DNA of 27,167 nt from a virus: IMG/VR virus record IMGVR_UViG_3300003323_000766, positions 1 through 27,167 of that record; one strand, written 5' to 3'. How positions within the stretch are numbered: the stretch's first letter is position 1; every line of letters begins with the position of its first letter. The position numbers and the translations under genes are program-made. The notes beneath the pieces were generated by a model. That model saw only the letters and a list, made by a program, of their open reading frames with translations. It was not told the DNA's origin and did no database searches. This document shows positions 15,128 through 21,837 of this stretch, in pieces.

Positions 15128-15301
15128 ATGAGCAGTCAAGGTTTCAAAAAACGCCGTCTCGCGCTGAAACTAACTCAGCGCGAATTGGCTGATAAATTAT
15201 GCGTGAGCAAAAGGGCGATTCAATATTACGAAGCGGGTAAGTTAAATCCGTCGAAAAGTGTTTTGAAATTACTCTCAATAGAAGAATCAAAAAGGATGTA
15301 A
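15128..15301 (+). CDS. Tiny XRE-type helix-turn-helix regulator
   Basis: The ATG directly follows the previous stop (TAAATG). The 57-residue product is almost only a Cro/XRE helix-turn-helix: 'FKKRRLALKLTQRELADKL' followed by 'VSKRAIQYYEAGKLNPS'. The pattern of Leu-T-Q-x-x-L-A and the Y-E-x-G-x-x-x-P close are typical of the family. It is shorter than most family members (usually 65 or more), so it may act as a small dimeric repressor. A likely target is the inverted repeat in its own promoter at 14761-14779. Confidence 0.8.
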   Translation: MSSQGFKKRRLALKLTQRELADKLCVSKRAIQYYEAGKLNPSKSVLKLLSIEESKRM

Positions 15302-15326
15302 AATACAGAAAATAATGGAAAATTTG

Positions 15327-15581
15327 TTAATGAGAATGATTTGTGCTTTTTTGATAAATTTCAATTGCTCTCAAAACTTTCTTTTTGACGCTTCTTTTGG
15401 ATTCGTTTCGACGAATTTTTATGGTTGGGGCTATAGCTCCGGATGCAATAAATTTTTCGTATTCGGACGGTTCTTCTCCTTCTTGGCTTGAATAATCCCA
15501 AAAATAATATTTATCGCCGCCTTTATGAGAGAATTTTGCGGCGTCGTGAGGAGGGTCTATCTTTTCGTGTTTCCATTTCAT
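15327..15581 (-). CDS. Small unknown protein, last gene of the early leftward operon
   Basis: This 84-residue product begins MKWKHEKIDPPHDAAKFSHK, has an aromatic/acidic middle (YYFWDYSSQEGEEP) and a basic helical C-terminus (RRNESKRSVKKKVLRAI). Its start overlaps the upstream stop as ATGA. The gene ends 25 bases from the convergent XRE gene, and no clear terminator hairpin lies between them. The function is unknown. Confidence 0.6.
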   Translation of the reverse strand: MKWKHEKIDPPHDAAKFSHKGGDKYYFWDYSSQEGEEPSEYEKFIASGAIAPTIKIRRNESKRSVKKKVLRAIEIYQKSTNHSH

Positions 15582-15841
15582 TCGCGCTCCTTCAGCTTCT
15601 TCCTAAGAAACTCATTCTCCATTTCAAGCTCCCATTTTTCTGAGCACAGTCGTTCCATGACTTCTTTGAATTTAATATTCCATTCGATGGTTTCTAAATT
15701 TGAGCGGCTTTGATGAACATTTTCTTGCATCAATTTTATATACTGAGCGCGAAAAGTTTCTACTTTTCCTTCAAGGTCTCGTATTTTCTCCCGAAGAGAC
15801 TCCTCAATACTCTTCGTATTTTTAAATAAACATCTAAGCAT
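15578..15841 (-). CDS. Coiled-coil protein, unknown
   Basis: An 87-residue product predicted to be almost fully alpha-helical with heptad-like Leu/Ile spacing (SLREKIRDLEGKVETF; ENEFLRKKLKERE). It starts behind GGAGAAAACC and overlaps the release-factor-like gene by eight bases. No function is assigned. Confidence 0.6.
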   Translation of the reverse strand: MLRCLFKNTKSIEESLREKIRDLEGKVETFRAQYIKLMQENVHQSRSNLETIEWNIKFKEVMERLCSEKWELEMENEFLRKKLKERE

Positions 15842-16040
15842 GGTTTTCTCCGAGCTTTTCTGTTAATAACTCTAGCGCCCTGTCTCTGTTTTGTTTGTGC
15901 GAAACCCCTCCGGACGCCTCTACAACAATATTCGTCGGTAAATGCGTAATTCGAACGGGAGATGCGCCACCATAAACATGCTGCCCCTTTCTATTTGAAT
16001 CGTGATAGCTTTCTATTCGTAAATCGCTCAATATAAGCAT
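15834..16040 (-). CDS. Mini release-factor-like protein (RF-1 GGQ domain)
   Basis: Residues 6-59 align with the peptidyl-hydrolase domain of class I release factors: DLRIESYHDS / GQHV / VRITHLPTNIVVE / SHKQNRDRALELL. Release factors have DxRIDTYRxSGAGGQHVN, AVRITHxPTGIVV and RSQHKNRxKAL. At 68 residues it lacks the stop-codon-reading domains, so it would be a stand-alone catalytic domain, as in ArfB-type rescue factors. The catalytic GGQ is K18-G19-Q20, with the first Gly replaced. It may therefore be a weak hydrolase, a ribosome-binding decoy or a repurposed RNA-binding protein. A good AGGAG precedes the ATG. Confidence 0.72.
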   Translation of the reverse strand: MLILSDLRIESYHDSNRKGQHVYGGASPVRITHLPTNIVVEASGGVSHKQNRDRALELLTEKLGENHA

Positions 16041-16048
16041 GATTTCTC

Positions 16049-16324
16049 CTAATCTTGTTTTAATTCGGCGATGTAGTAGTCCGTAGAGCTAAAAAAAGGC
16101 TCTGAAAATGGATGTTTTACTGGCTTATTCCTCTTTATGCTTCTTACGTAAAAATTATAACGCCTCAAAGCCTCTTCTTTGCACTTAAATACGCTTAAAA
16201 CGTGGCGCACATCCTCGTGCGAGCGATATTTATCGTCCATAAAAAATAATTGCACATAAAATTCATTGCCCGTATTGTGAATCAATACCGCAAACGACCT
16301 TCTTAAAATACCTCTAAAGCTCAT
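16049..16324 (-). CDS. Unknown early protein, 91 residues
   Basis: The product is basic with beta-like and aromatic segments (NEFYVQLFFMDDKY, YNFYVRSIKRNK) and a C-terminal 'STDYYIAELKQD'. GGAG lies eleven bases before the ATG. It precedes the release-factor-like gene by eight bases. No domain was recognised. Confidence 0.6.
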   Translation of the reverse strand: MSFRGILRRSFAVLIHNTGNEFYVQLFFMDDKYRSHEDVRHVLSVFKCKEEALRRYNFYVRSIKRNKPVKHPFSEPFFSSTDYYIAELKQD

Positions 16325-16351
16325 AATTGTATAAATCTCCAGTAATAATAC

Positions 16352-16576
16352 TTATCGGAACTTTCTTTTTAAAGTTTTCTCGATAATTTTTTTTACTTCA
16401 TAGAATTTTTTCTGATCGTCTTCATTAACCGCGCGAACAAGATCGCATACTAAATCCATAGAACGCATATTTAGACTCACAGCCAATTCGCTCAAATCCC
16501 ACGACGAAAGACGAATCTTGTAATATTCTTGCTCGAGAAGAGAAACATAGTTGGATTTGAAAAGATTTTGTCTCAT
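16352..16576 (-). CDS. Unknown helical early protein, 74 residues
   Basis: The ATG at 16576 follows GGAGAGGAAA and was preferred. An in-frame ATG at 16618 adds 14 residues but has only a weak site. The product is helical with a basic C-terminus (EKTLKRKFR). The central 'WDLSELAVSLNMRSMDLV' might be a helix-turn-helix, but the evidence is thin. Confidence 0.55.
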   Translation of the reverse strand: MRQNLFKSNYVSLLEQEYYKIRLSSWDLSELAVSLNMRSMDLVCDLVRAVNEDDQKKFYEVKKIIEKTLKRKFR

Positions 16577-16637
16577 TTTTGAATTTCCTCTCCAATATTT
16601 ATTTACAATTTCTTCCATCTTAATACTCGGAAATTAT

Positions 16638-16796
16638 TTATTTAAATAAACCCAAGTCCCCTCTATATTCCACGCGCTCTCTCGCATAAATTTTTCCAAG
16701 CTCATAGTTAATATTGCTCAAAAATTGATTCTTCTGCTCCTGCGTTATACCGGGAACATTTTCCGTAGATTTAACAAAGTCACTCATGCCTGACAT
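16638..16796 (-). CDS. Small unknown protein, 52 residues
   Basis: The ATG at 16796 lies behind GAGGTGATT. The product starts MSGMSDFVKSTENVPGITQ and continues as one or two helices ending in GDLGLFK. It fills what would otherwise be a gap in a tightly packed operon. No family was recognised. Confidence 0.55.
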   Translation of the reverse strand: MSGMSDFVKSTENVPGITQEQKNQFLSNINYELGKIYARERVEYRGDLGLFK

Positions 16797-16807
16797 AATC
16801 ACCTCAT

Positions 16808-17152
16808 TTAATACTTACCTACATCTCCATCAACCTTCTCATCACCCATTGCCCGAATCTCTTCACGGATATGCATTTTGATTTGGTTTTTGAAGAATTC
16901 CGTAAACTGATTGAATTTCTCTTCTTCTGAAATGTCTTTGGAATTTATAATATTAAACACCAAATCAAAAAAAACAAAATTATGGCCGCCAGGAAGGCTT
17001 GAAATATAACTATCTACAAAATCGAATGATTGGTCAAGATGGAGCAATCCGCCTCCATCTTGGTGGTGGGAATAAGAAAAAGCAGCGCGCGAAAGTGCGC
17101 CACTAAGTTCGTCAATAAGTATATTAATAATTAAATCTTTATGATCTCTCAT
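16808..17152 (-). CDS. Unknown early protein, 114 residues
   Basis: A mostly helical, acidic product with hydrophobic segments (DLIINILIDELSGALSRAAF; NFVFFDLVFNII) and a His-rich stretch YSHHQDGGGLLHL. It overlaps the upstream stop by ATGA. No catalytic motif can be defended. Confidence 0.6.
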   Translation of the reverse strand: MRDHKDLIINILIDELSGALSRAAFSYSHHQDGGGLLHLDQSFDFVDSYISSLPGGHNFVFFDLVFNIINSKDISEEEKFNQFTEFFKNQIKMHIREEIRAMGDEKVDGDVGKY

Positions 17153-17406
17153 TTAAACCCCATGACTTTGTCTTTTCTTGATTCAATGGCTTCATTCAAT
17201 GCATCGTGAAAAATTTGGCTTTCCTGGCACGATCTAAGAACCAAATCATTATACAATCGATGCCATCCTTCGGCGCACCGCATGATTGCATCCCTGTCTG
17301 TTACATGATAATGAACCTGTCTTTTCAAGTCCTCAATTTCGCGATCCTTCATTTTTATCTCATGAATAAGCACCACCTTTTCTTTAAGTAACAAAAATAA
17401 TTTCAT
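17149..17406 (-). CDS. Small coiled-coil protein, unknown
   Basis: The 85-residue product has a hydrophobic start (MKLFLLLKEKVVLIHEIKM) leading into a charged coiled coil (KDREIEDLKRQV). It then has a helix with Cys and Trp (RCAEGWHRLYNDLVLRSC). The upstream membrane-protein gene ends one base before it. The N-terminus is short for a membrane anchor, and the role is unknown. Confidence 0.6.
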   Translation of the reverse strand: MKLFLLLKEKVVLIHEIKMKDREIEDLKRQVHYHVTDRDAIMRCAEGWHRLYNDLVLRSCQESQIFHDALNEAIESRKDKVMGFK

Positions 17407-17407
17407 C

Positions 17408-17596
17408 TCAATACCCCGTAATTGAATTTAACCCATAAATTGACAATCCAGCAATCAATAATAAAATAATTGCCTTCGATATTTTGACATACCCATCAAA
17501 GAACATATCAACCAAATTCAAAATAGAGCCCACCATCAACATAATCAATGTGACCTGAAGAATAAGTGCTCCAATATCTAAAAGTTGTTCAATCAT
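17408..17596 (-). CDS. Small membrane protein with two transmembrane helices
   Basis: Of 62 residues, about 5-28 (LLDIGALILQVTLIMLMVG) and 39-57 (KAIILLLIAGLSIYG) are hydrophobic enough to span the membrane, with a short polar loop between them. The start overlaps the upstream stop as ATGA. Such small two-helix proteins are common in phage early operons. A holin role is unlikely this far from any lysis gene. Confidence 0.6.
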   Translation of the reverse strand: MIEQLLDIGALILQVTLIMLMVGSILNLVDMFFDGYVKISKAIILLLIAGLSIYGLNSITGY

Positions 17597-17790
17597 TTGG
17601 TTAATAATCTCTCAATTTCATCAAAATCAAAAAGCTTAACCTTGCACTCTGCATAATCATCGCTATCTTTTATCTGCCTAGCCCTGACCATCGTATTAAC
17701 CGGAAGAATCTCCGATGCCCTGATTTTGCTTTGCACATCAGTTTCATAAACTTTAAATATTTTTGAAGCATCATTTATTGTTATTAGCAT
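17593..17790 (-). CDS. Small winged-helix-like protein, relative of the late-operon leader
   Basis: The ATG at 17790 lies behind CGGAGA. The product (65 residues) begins MLITINDASKIFKVYETDVQ and ends 'VKLFDFDEIERLLTK'. The first gene of the late operon has LITVLDASNLFNVAEQTV at the same place and 'VHLYSFTDLKVEL' near its end. Both fit an excisionase-like helix-turn-helix with a small wing. One may regulate early and the other late genes, or they may compete for one site. Confidence 0.6.
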   Translation of the reverse strand: MLITINDASKIFKVYETDVQSKIRASEILPVNTMVRARQIKDSDDYAECKVKLFDFDEIERLLTK

Positions 17791-18451
17791 TGTCGTCTTC
17801 TCCGATTTTCTGAAAATCCCCAGGGACAGCAAGGCCGTTATATATTAATATTTCATTCGGGGTCATTTTTTTTCTCACATTTTTCCAAGGTGGGGGCGTT
17901 TCATCTTCACGTCTTCTTCTTTCTTCTATCCTTTCAACAGAAAGGGCAATGTCACTTTTTATTTGAGCCATATGTTTTTCATCATATTCTTCGTCATATT
18001 TCGGATATTTAGAGAGATCTACATAATCCCGAGTATCGTCGTCCATGGATACATCCTGGTCTATCCGAAATGTCTGATCTAAACATAAATTCACCTGATG
18101 AAACATAAAAAATTTAGCCAATCCATTTGCGTTTAATCTTTCTACTTTAGAATAATTTCTAAAAATATAAGTCTTTACTTTGCATTCATCACAAACCAAA
18201 TAATACTCTGTCCCCATTACCATCCCCCCTTTAAAAGACCTGGAATTCCCATAATATGGTCTCTCCTTCCCATTGCATACGTTACTATCCTTGCCTTTAT
18301 ATTTAAATTTAACGGCTTTCATCCCTAATGGCTCAACGATAAATTCCTCTCCTGGAGACATTTGAACAGGAAGAGAAGACATTTCCCATCCATGCTCTGT
18401 TAATTTAAACCATGTGTTTTCGTTTTTATTTTCTTTCAAGTGCAAAATCAT
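17771..18451 (-). CDS. Unknown early protein, 226 residues
   Basis: It starts just behind GGAGGTGA. The N-terminal half is beta-like with one clear Cys pair in 'LVCDECKVKT' (near 107-114), and other cysteines nearby may complete a metal site. Then comes an acidic stretch (near 135-160), an Arg/Glu-rich helix (VERIEERRRRED) and a C-terminal 'PPPWKNVRKKMTPNEILIYN'. No family was recognised. The Trp-x-x-V-R-K close is unlike the rest and could be a partner-binding tail. Confidence 0.6.
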   Translation of the reverse strand: MILHLKENKNENTWFKLTEHGWEMSSLPVQMSPGEEFIVEPLGMKAVKFKYKGKDSNVCNGKERPYYGNSRSFKGGMVMGTEYYLVCDECKVKTYIFRNYSKVERLNANGLAKFFMFHQVNLCLDQTFRIDQDVSMDDDTRDYVDLSKYPKYDEEYDEKHMAQIKSDIALSVERIEERRRREDETPPPWKNVRKKMTPNEILIYNGLAVPGDFQKIGEDDNANNNK

Positions 18452-18822
18452 TCACCTCCAGAAAATTTATCAAACATTTCTTTCATCATTTTCAACATGT
18501 TTAAACGAGAATTCATCATATCTAAATCACATTGCAGGGATTGTATTTTAAATTCAGCTATTTTTATTTGTTCTTCCAAAACCTGTTTTTTAAAAGGCCG
18601 CTCCACCTCTTTTTCAAAGTCCTTTTTGTCTCCAGGATAGCCATTACAAAGCCTGTCGATAACCGCCTTCATTTTCATTCCATCGTCAATAAGTGGGTCT
18701 CGATGTGCGGCCTGAAGTTCCTTTTTGGCATTTTCCAAATAAGATCTTTTTTCATCTTCAGTTGCTGTCTTTACATCGCCCATTAGTTTTGAAAAAAACT
18801 TATCAAATTTTAAATCACTCAT
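18448..18822 (-). CDS. Coiled-coil early protein, 124 residues
   Basis: The C-terminal half is a strong predicted coiled coil (QVLEEQIKIAEFKIQSLQ then MMNSRLNMLKMMKEMFDKF). The N-terminal half is charged and helical. It abuts the nuclease gene above and overlaps the 226-residue gene below. No function is assigned. Confidence 0.6.
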   Translation of the reverse strand: MSDLKFDKFFSKLMGDVKTATEDEKRSYLENAKKELQAAHRDPLIDDGMKMKAVIDRLCNGYPGDKKDFEKEVERPFKKQVLEEQIKIAEFKIQSLQCDLDMMNSRLNMLKMMKEMFDKFSGGE

Positions 18823-19313
18823 TATTTCGCCTCTTCTGATTTATCTACATTCCATGCCAATGTTTGGCCGCCATTCATTGCAACCTTTCCCTTCATGTCA
18901 TCTAAAATTTTTTCATATGGCGTTTTAATTCCCAAAACTTTATAGGCATTCGCATATCTTTCTTTCTCGAACTTTTTAATGGCATCAAATCTCGAAATCT
19001 CTATCAATATATTTAATAACTTATTAGCATCCAATATAGCCACCCAATCCCCATGATTTCGTCTATGCATTACCACGGGAATCTTGCCATCTTTAGCGTC
19101 CGATTTTGCTTTCGCTAGCGCTTGATTAAAATTCAATGCCTGCGTACGTTTAACCTCAAAATGAATATAGTTTAATTCCTCGCACACAACGTCAGCGTCA
19201 CCATTGGCGCCACAGAACTGTTGACCACGACGAGCATTGAGCCCTTTCTTTTTAAGAAGCTCAACGAACTCTAATTCTCCGACTTTACCTTTGTTTTTGC
19301 TGTTTATTGGCAT
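18822..19313 (-). CDS. PD-(D/E)XK nuclease, possible Holliday-junction resolvase
   Basis: The ATG at 19313 follows AGGAAG and gives 163 residues; the longer frame upstream overlaps another gene and lacks the fold. The active-site pattern is visible: KGKVGELEF with E13, GDADVV with D41, then FEVKR with E53 and K55. This is the order of archaeal Hjc and VRR-type resolvases, which cut branched DNA using two metal ions. 'GDWVAIL' (about residue 89) matches a conserved beta strand after the core. Junction resolution before packaging is a likely role, and another structure-specific or repair nuclease is the alternative. Confidence 0.7.
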   Translation of the reverse strand: MPINSKNKGKVGELEFVELLKKKGLNARRGQQFCGANGDADVVCEELNYIHFEVKRTQALNFNQALAKAKSDAKDGKIPVVMHRRNHGDWVAILDANKLLNILIEISRFDAIKKFEKERYANAYKVLGIKTPYEKILDDMKGKVAMNGGQTLAWNVDKSEEAK

Positions 19314-19503
19314 TGGTTGCTTCCTTATTACAATTACAGCCTTTACAATGATCAACATGTTTATATGACGGAGCGAATTTAATCTCTGTTCCAATCGGAA
19401 TTGATTTAAGATAGCAAGAAAAACAATCGCAATCTTTTTCATGTGGATGGATATAGCATTTCCCTGTTATTTTCCACCATATACGCTTTATAAAATTAAT
19501 CAC
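19285..19503 (-). CDS. Small Cys/His-rich protein, probable zinc binder
   Basis: A GTG at 19503 behind GAGG begins this 72-residue product; the ATG farther upstream lies deep inside the previous gene. The Cys/His pattern C-x3-H-x-H, then C-x-C-x2-C, later H-x2-H-C-x2-C-x-C, could hold one or two zinc ions. The N-terminus (INFIKRIWWKI) is amphipathic and basic. It overlaps the nuclease gene start by 29 bases. Confidence 0.5.
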   Translation of the reverse strand: MINFIKRIWWKITGKCYIHPHEKDCDCFSCYLKSIPIGTEIKFAPSYKHVDHCKGCNCNKEATNANKQQKQR

Positions 19504-19828
19504 GCCCAGCCTCTTCTTTAATAAAATTAAATAAATCTTTAGACACGATTTTAATGAATTCTGAATATCTATTTTGCATGGCTTTTTTATTCCATTCATC
19601 TTGCTCTAGTAATCCCATTTTCAAATCCGAAGGAGGAAATGGATATTTTTCATCCAAAGATAAACATAGTTTATGAATGTATTCAGGAGGGCAGCAATCA
19701 AAAGTATCTTTTGATTTAAGAAATCTATCAATAATTTTTAAGCATAAAATGTCGCCACCTTCCCATGCGCTTTCCCAAAGTGCCTCCGCAGCATTATCAC
19801 AAAATTCTTTTAACTGTTTATCGTTCAT
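19496..19828 (-). CDS. Unknown early protein, 110 residues
   Basis: The ATG at 19828 overlaps the upstream stop as ATGA, with AGAGGAA eight bases before it. The product is helical and acidic, with the Trp-rich 'ALWESAWEGGDILCL' and a CCPP motif. No known domain was recognised. Confidence 0.6.
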   Translation of the reverse strand: MNDKQLKEFCDNAAEALWESAWEGGDILCLKIIDRFLKSKDTFDCCPPEYIHKLCLSLDEKYPFPPSDLKMGLLEQDEWNKKAMQNRYSEFIKIVSKDLFNFIKEEAGRD

Positions 19829-20070
19829 TCTTTGTTTTCCTCTAGCCATTTTAAAAACTGCGGCAACAAAACCTCTTGTGCAAACTTAAACATTTTTTCA
19901 GAATGCTCGTGAGACACAGAAGAAGTTGCGCACACATTTCCGTAAAAATAGACCGGCTTTTCTAGCGAAACCATGTTCATTGGCGAAGTATAACAACATT
20001 CTAATTTATGGACGCTAATGGGCGAACCATAGGTCTCAAAATGTTCATATTCAGTTTTTTCTTTGTTCAT
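19825..20070 (-). CDS. Unknown early protein, 81 residues
   Basis: GGAGGG stands seven bases before the ATG at 20070. The product has a Cys pair (LECCY), a Tyr/Val-rich beta-like segment (PVYFYGNVCATSS) and a helical C-terminus (LLPQFLKWLEENKE). No function could be inferred. Confidence 0.6.
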   Translation of the reverse strand: MNKEKTEYEHFETYGSPISVHKLECCYTSPMNMVSLEKPVYFYGNVCATSSVSHEHSEKMFKFAQEVLLPQFLKWLEENKE

Positions 20071-20072
20071 TA

Positions 20073-20510
20073 TCAACCCTCCGGATATTCATCAAAATAC
20101 CCCGGCGGAAAAGGGCATCCCAGTCTTTGTAATTCTCGGCTATCGGAGCCTGCGCGCCTGCGCGGAGGATTTAAATCAGAAAAAGAATCACTACGCCAAC
20201 GAGGAACCGTAAGGAATTCCGCAGGAACGCCATCAATAAGCACAGGGTTTGTCGACGGACGTCTTGCAATATTTGAATGGGCATTTCTTCCGTCTTCTTC
20301 CCAATAAGCGGGCGGCATGGGTCGTCTTGGTTTTTTTGTTGCCGCCGGCGGAGTAAATCTAACATCGACATTTTCTACGGGAATTCTAATAACCGAATTG
20401 GTTGGATTTTCACATTCTACAATATAACACCACCCATGAACGGGGTCGTGAATAGTATCAGCTATACGGCCTTTCATTGAGAAAATAATATAATCGCCTC
20501 TTTTATACAT
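20073..20510 (-). CDS. SH3-barrel-like N-terminus with Pro/Arg-rich tail, unknown
   Basis: Residues 1-52 (YKRGDYIIFSMKGRIADTI then IRIPVENVDVRF) look like the small SH3/KOW-type barrel also suggested in the neighbours. Residues 58-145 are Pro/Arg-rich and more G+C-rich than the surroundings, including a CCTGCGCG direct repeat at about 20148-20163. The tail seems to have a different history from the front and may be disordered or partner-binding. The function is unknown. Confidence 0.55.
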   Translation of the reverse strand: MYKRGDYIIFSMKGRIADTIHDPVHGWCYIVECENPTNSVIRIPVENVDVRFTPPAATKKPRRPMPPAYWEEDGRNAHSNIARRPSTNPVLIDGVPAEFLTVPRWRSDSFSDLNPPRRRAGSDSRELQRLGCPFPPGYFDEYPEG

Positions 20511-20802
20511 TTTTCACCTCCTCTTTATGTTCTCGCATAATCCCATCACCATTCACCCAAACTCTCTGACAGAGATGAGGGGGCGTATTAATTTCTTTTT
20601 TTAATATACTTCTTTTATTAAACTCAGGCGCAGGCTCTCTTTCGTATTCGTACGTATAATGTATTTTTTGTGTTATTTTGGAAATTTTTCCAACATAACC
20701 ACTATTATCCATAACGTATGCGCCCATTTCATAGGGAATATAATCAACCCTAACCACGTTAACTGTCTTGCAAAAAAACCAATTGAATATTTTTTTAATC
20801 AT
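20503..20802 (-). CDS. Membrane-anchored SH3-barrel-like protein, unknown
   Basis: The 99-residue product begins with a short hydrophobic helix (IKKIFNWFFCKTVNVV). It is followed by 'YEMGAYVMDNSGYVGKISKI', a glycine-and-valine pattern like the small barrels next door, and a charged C-terminus. GGAGAAA precedes the ATG. It overlaps the next gene by eight bases. Confidence 0.5.
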   Translation of the reverse strand: MIKKIFNWFFCKTVNVVRVDYIPYEMGAYVMDNSGYVGKISKITQKIHYTYEYEREPAPEFNKRSILKKEINTPPHLCQRVWVNGDGIMREHKEEVKNV

Positions 20803-20820
20803 TTCTTTTCTCCAAAATAA

Positions 20821-21021
20821 TTATAACCATTGGTGCGGCTCTGCTTTTTCTTCTTTTGTCTCATCAGCAATCGATATACAGGAAGCTGGGAAAGCATAAC
20901 CTTGAATTTCCTCAACCTGAACATAGATAGTTCCGTGTCTGATGGATACATCCTTTATCACCACGTCGAGAGTCATTTTTACTTTGTCTCCAATTGTAAT
21001 GTCTTTAAATTTTTCCGACAT
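20821..21021 (-). CDS. Small SH3-barrel-like protein, unknown
   Basis: The 66-residue product has 'ITIGDKVKMTLDVVIKDVSI', 'TIYVQVEEIQGYAFPASC' and 'ISIA', a series of short strands with an early G-D-x-V turn as in SH3/KOW folds. Neighbours share the plan, so it may be a diverged copy. The role is unknown. Confidence 0.55.
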   Translation of the reverse strand: MSEKFKDITIGDKVKMTLDVVIKDVSIRHGTIYVQVEEIQGYAFPASCISIADETKEEKAEPHQWL

Positions 21022-21023
21022 AT

Positions 21024-21476
21024 CTACCCCTCAATTTTCTTGATGTATTTTTTTTCAAAATAAATAGCGTATTTATCTTCAGGAAATTTAGGATGCGAAA
21101 TGCCAATTTCGTTATCATTATCATTATATTTTACAGTGCCCTCAAACTCCACCTTAACCTTGTCGCCGATTTTTAGTTCTTGGTTTGGAACGGCCGCATA
21201 AGGGTGCGCTTTCTTTTCGTCATAGCAGCCACAAAAAATCGGAATAGGCCTAGCAAGCCGTTCAATTTCACGCTTCAGCTCTTCGTTTTCTTTTTGAAGA
21301 GACTCGGTTTTATTATTTAAAATAATGCCAACGCCTTCATTAGCGCCGATATATTTCCTTTTCCAAAACTCTATTTCCCGATTCAATATATCGCGAAGTT
21401 TTTCTTTATTATCCATATTAGAGCAAGGATTTAAATGACGACTTAATGGTAGGCCGCAAACTTTACAATCACTCAT
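21024..21476 (-). CDS. Zinc-knuckle, coiled-coil and barrel protein, unknown
   Basis: The ATG at 21476 follows GGAGAAACAAG and overlaps the upstream stop. The 150-residue product begins CKVCGLPLSRHLNPC, a small CxxC zinc-like knuckle. It has a coiled coil at about 47-75 (SLQKENEELKREIERLA) and ends in an SH3-like barrel: 'LKIGDKVKVEFEGTVKY' then 'YAIYFEKKYIKKIEG'. The combination suggests an adaptor that links a nucleic-acid or protein partner to another. No known family was recognised. Confidence 0.6.
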   Translation of the reverse strand: MSDCKVCGLPLSRHLNPCSNMDNKEKLRDILNREIEFWKRKYIGANEGVGIILNNKTESLQKENEELKREIERLARPIPIFCGCYDEKKAHPYAAVPNQELKIGDKVKVEFEGTVKYNDNDNEIGISHPKFPEDKYAIYFEKKYIKKIEG

Positions 21477-21636
21477 CTTGTTTCTCCAGTTTCTTAATGC
21501 CATCTAAAAATATCGGTTCAACACAAATCTTTTGATATTTAATCCAAGCCATACTTTTGTCTATCTCTACAATTTCACCAATACACTTTTCGCCATATTC
21601 AAAAAATTCGACTATATCACCTTCTTTAAATCTCAT
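21469..21636 (-). CDS. Small SH3-barrel-like protein, 55 residues
   Basis: The ATG at 21636 begins MRFKEGDIVEFFEYGEKCIG and runs as short strands to 'GIKKLEKQDE'. It has the same G-D-x-V turn and C-terminal I-K-K-L/I-E as the next gene's C-terminal domain. The site before it is GGGGTGAGAA. It was recognised by reading the minus strand between longer genes. Confidence 0.55.
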   Translation of the reverse strand: MRFKEGDIVEFFEYGEKCIGEIVEIDKSMAWIKYQKICVEPIFLDGIKKLEKQDE

Positions 21637-21660
21637 TTCTCACCCCTTTATTTAATTCTT

Positions 21661-21837
21661 CTAGTTTTGGCCTAATTTTGACAACCATGCCAATAAAATT
21701 AAAAAAATAAAAAATATCATTGGAAATATTAACGGGGACAAAACCCAAAACCACGACCATTCAATAAAATGTGTTAATTTTAAAACAATAAAAATTAATG
21801 TAAGTGCTACGCCAAAAAATCCTAAATCAAACTTCAT
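21661..21837 (-). CDS. Small membrane protein with two transmembrane helices, 58 residues
   Basis: The product has a first hydrophobic segment (FFGVALTLIFIVLKL), a short Trp-rich turn (FIEWSWFWVLSPL) and a second hydrophobic segment (FPMIFFIFLILLAWL). Small phage membrane proteins with a '..LKLT..IxWSWxWVLxPL..' core are common in Pseudomonadota phages, with unknown function. It starts behind AGAGGTGAAG inside the end of the upstream gene. Confidence 0.65.
   Translation of the reverse strand: MKFDLGFFGVALTLIFIVLKLTHFIEWSWFWVLSPLIFPMIFFIFLILLAWLSKLGQN

Noticed and set aside
15302-15326. A bidirectional terminator between the convergent genes
   Set aside because: The 25 bases are A+T-rich but hold no stem that would support a terminator.
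17408-17596. Holin for host lysis
   Set aside because: Two membrane helices fit, but it lies in an early operon with no endolysin or spanin nearby.
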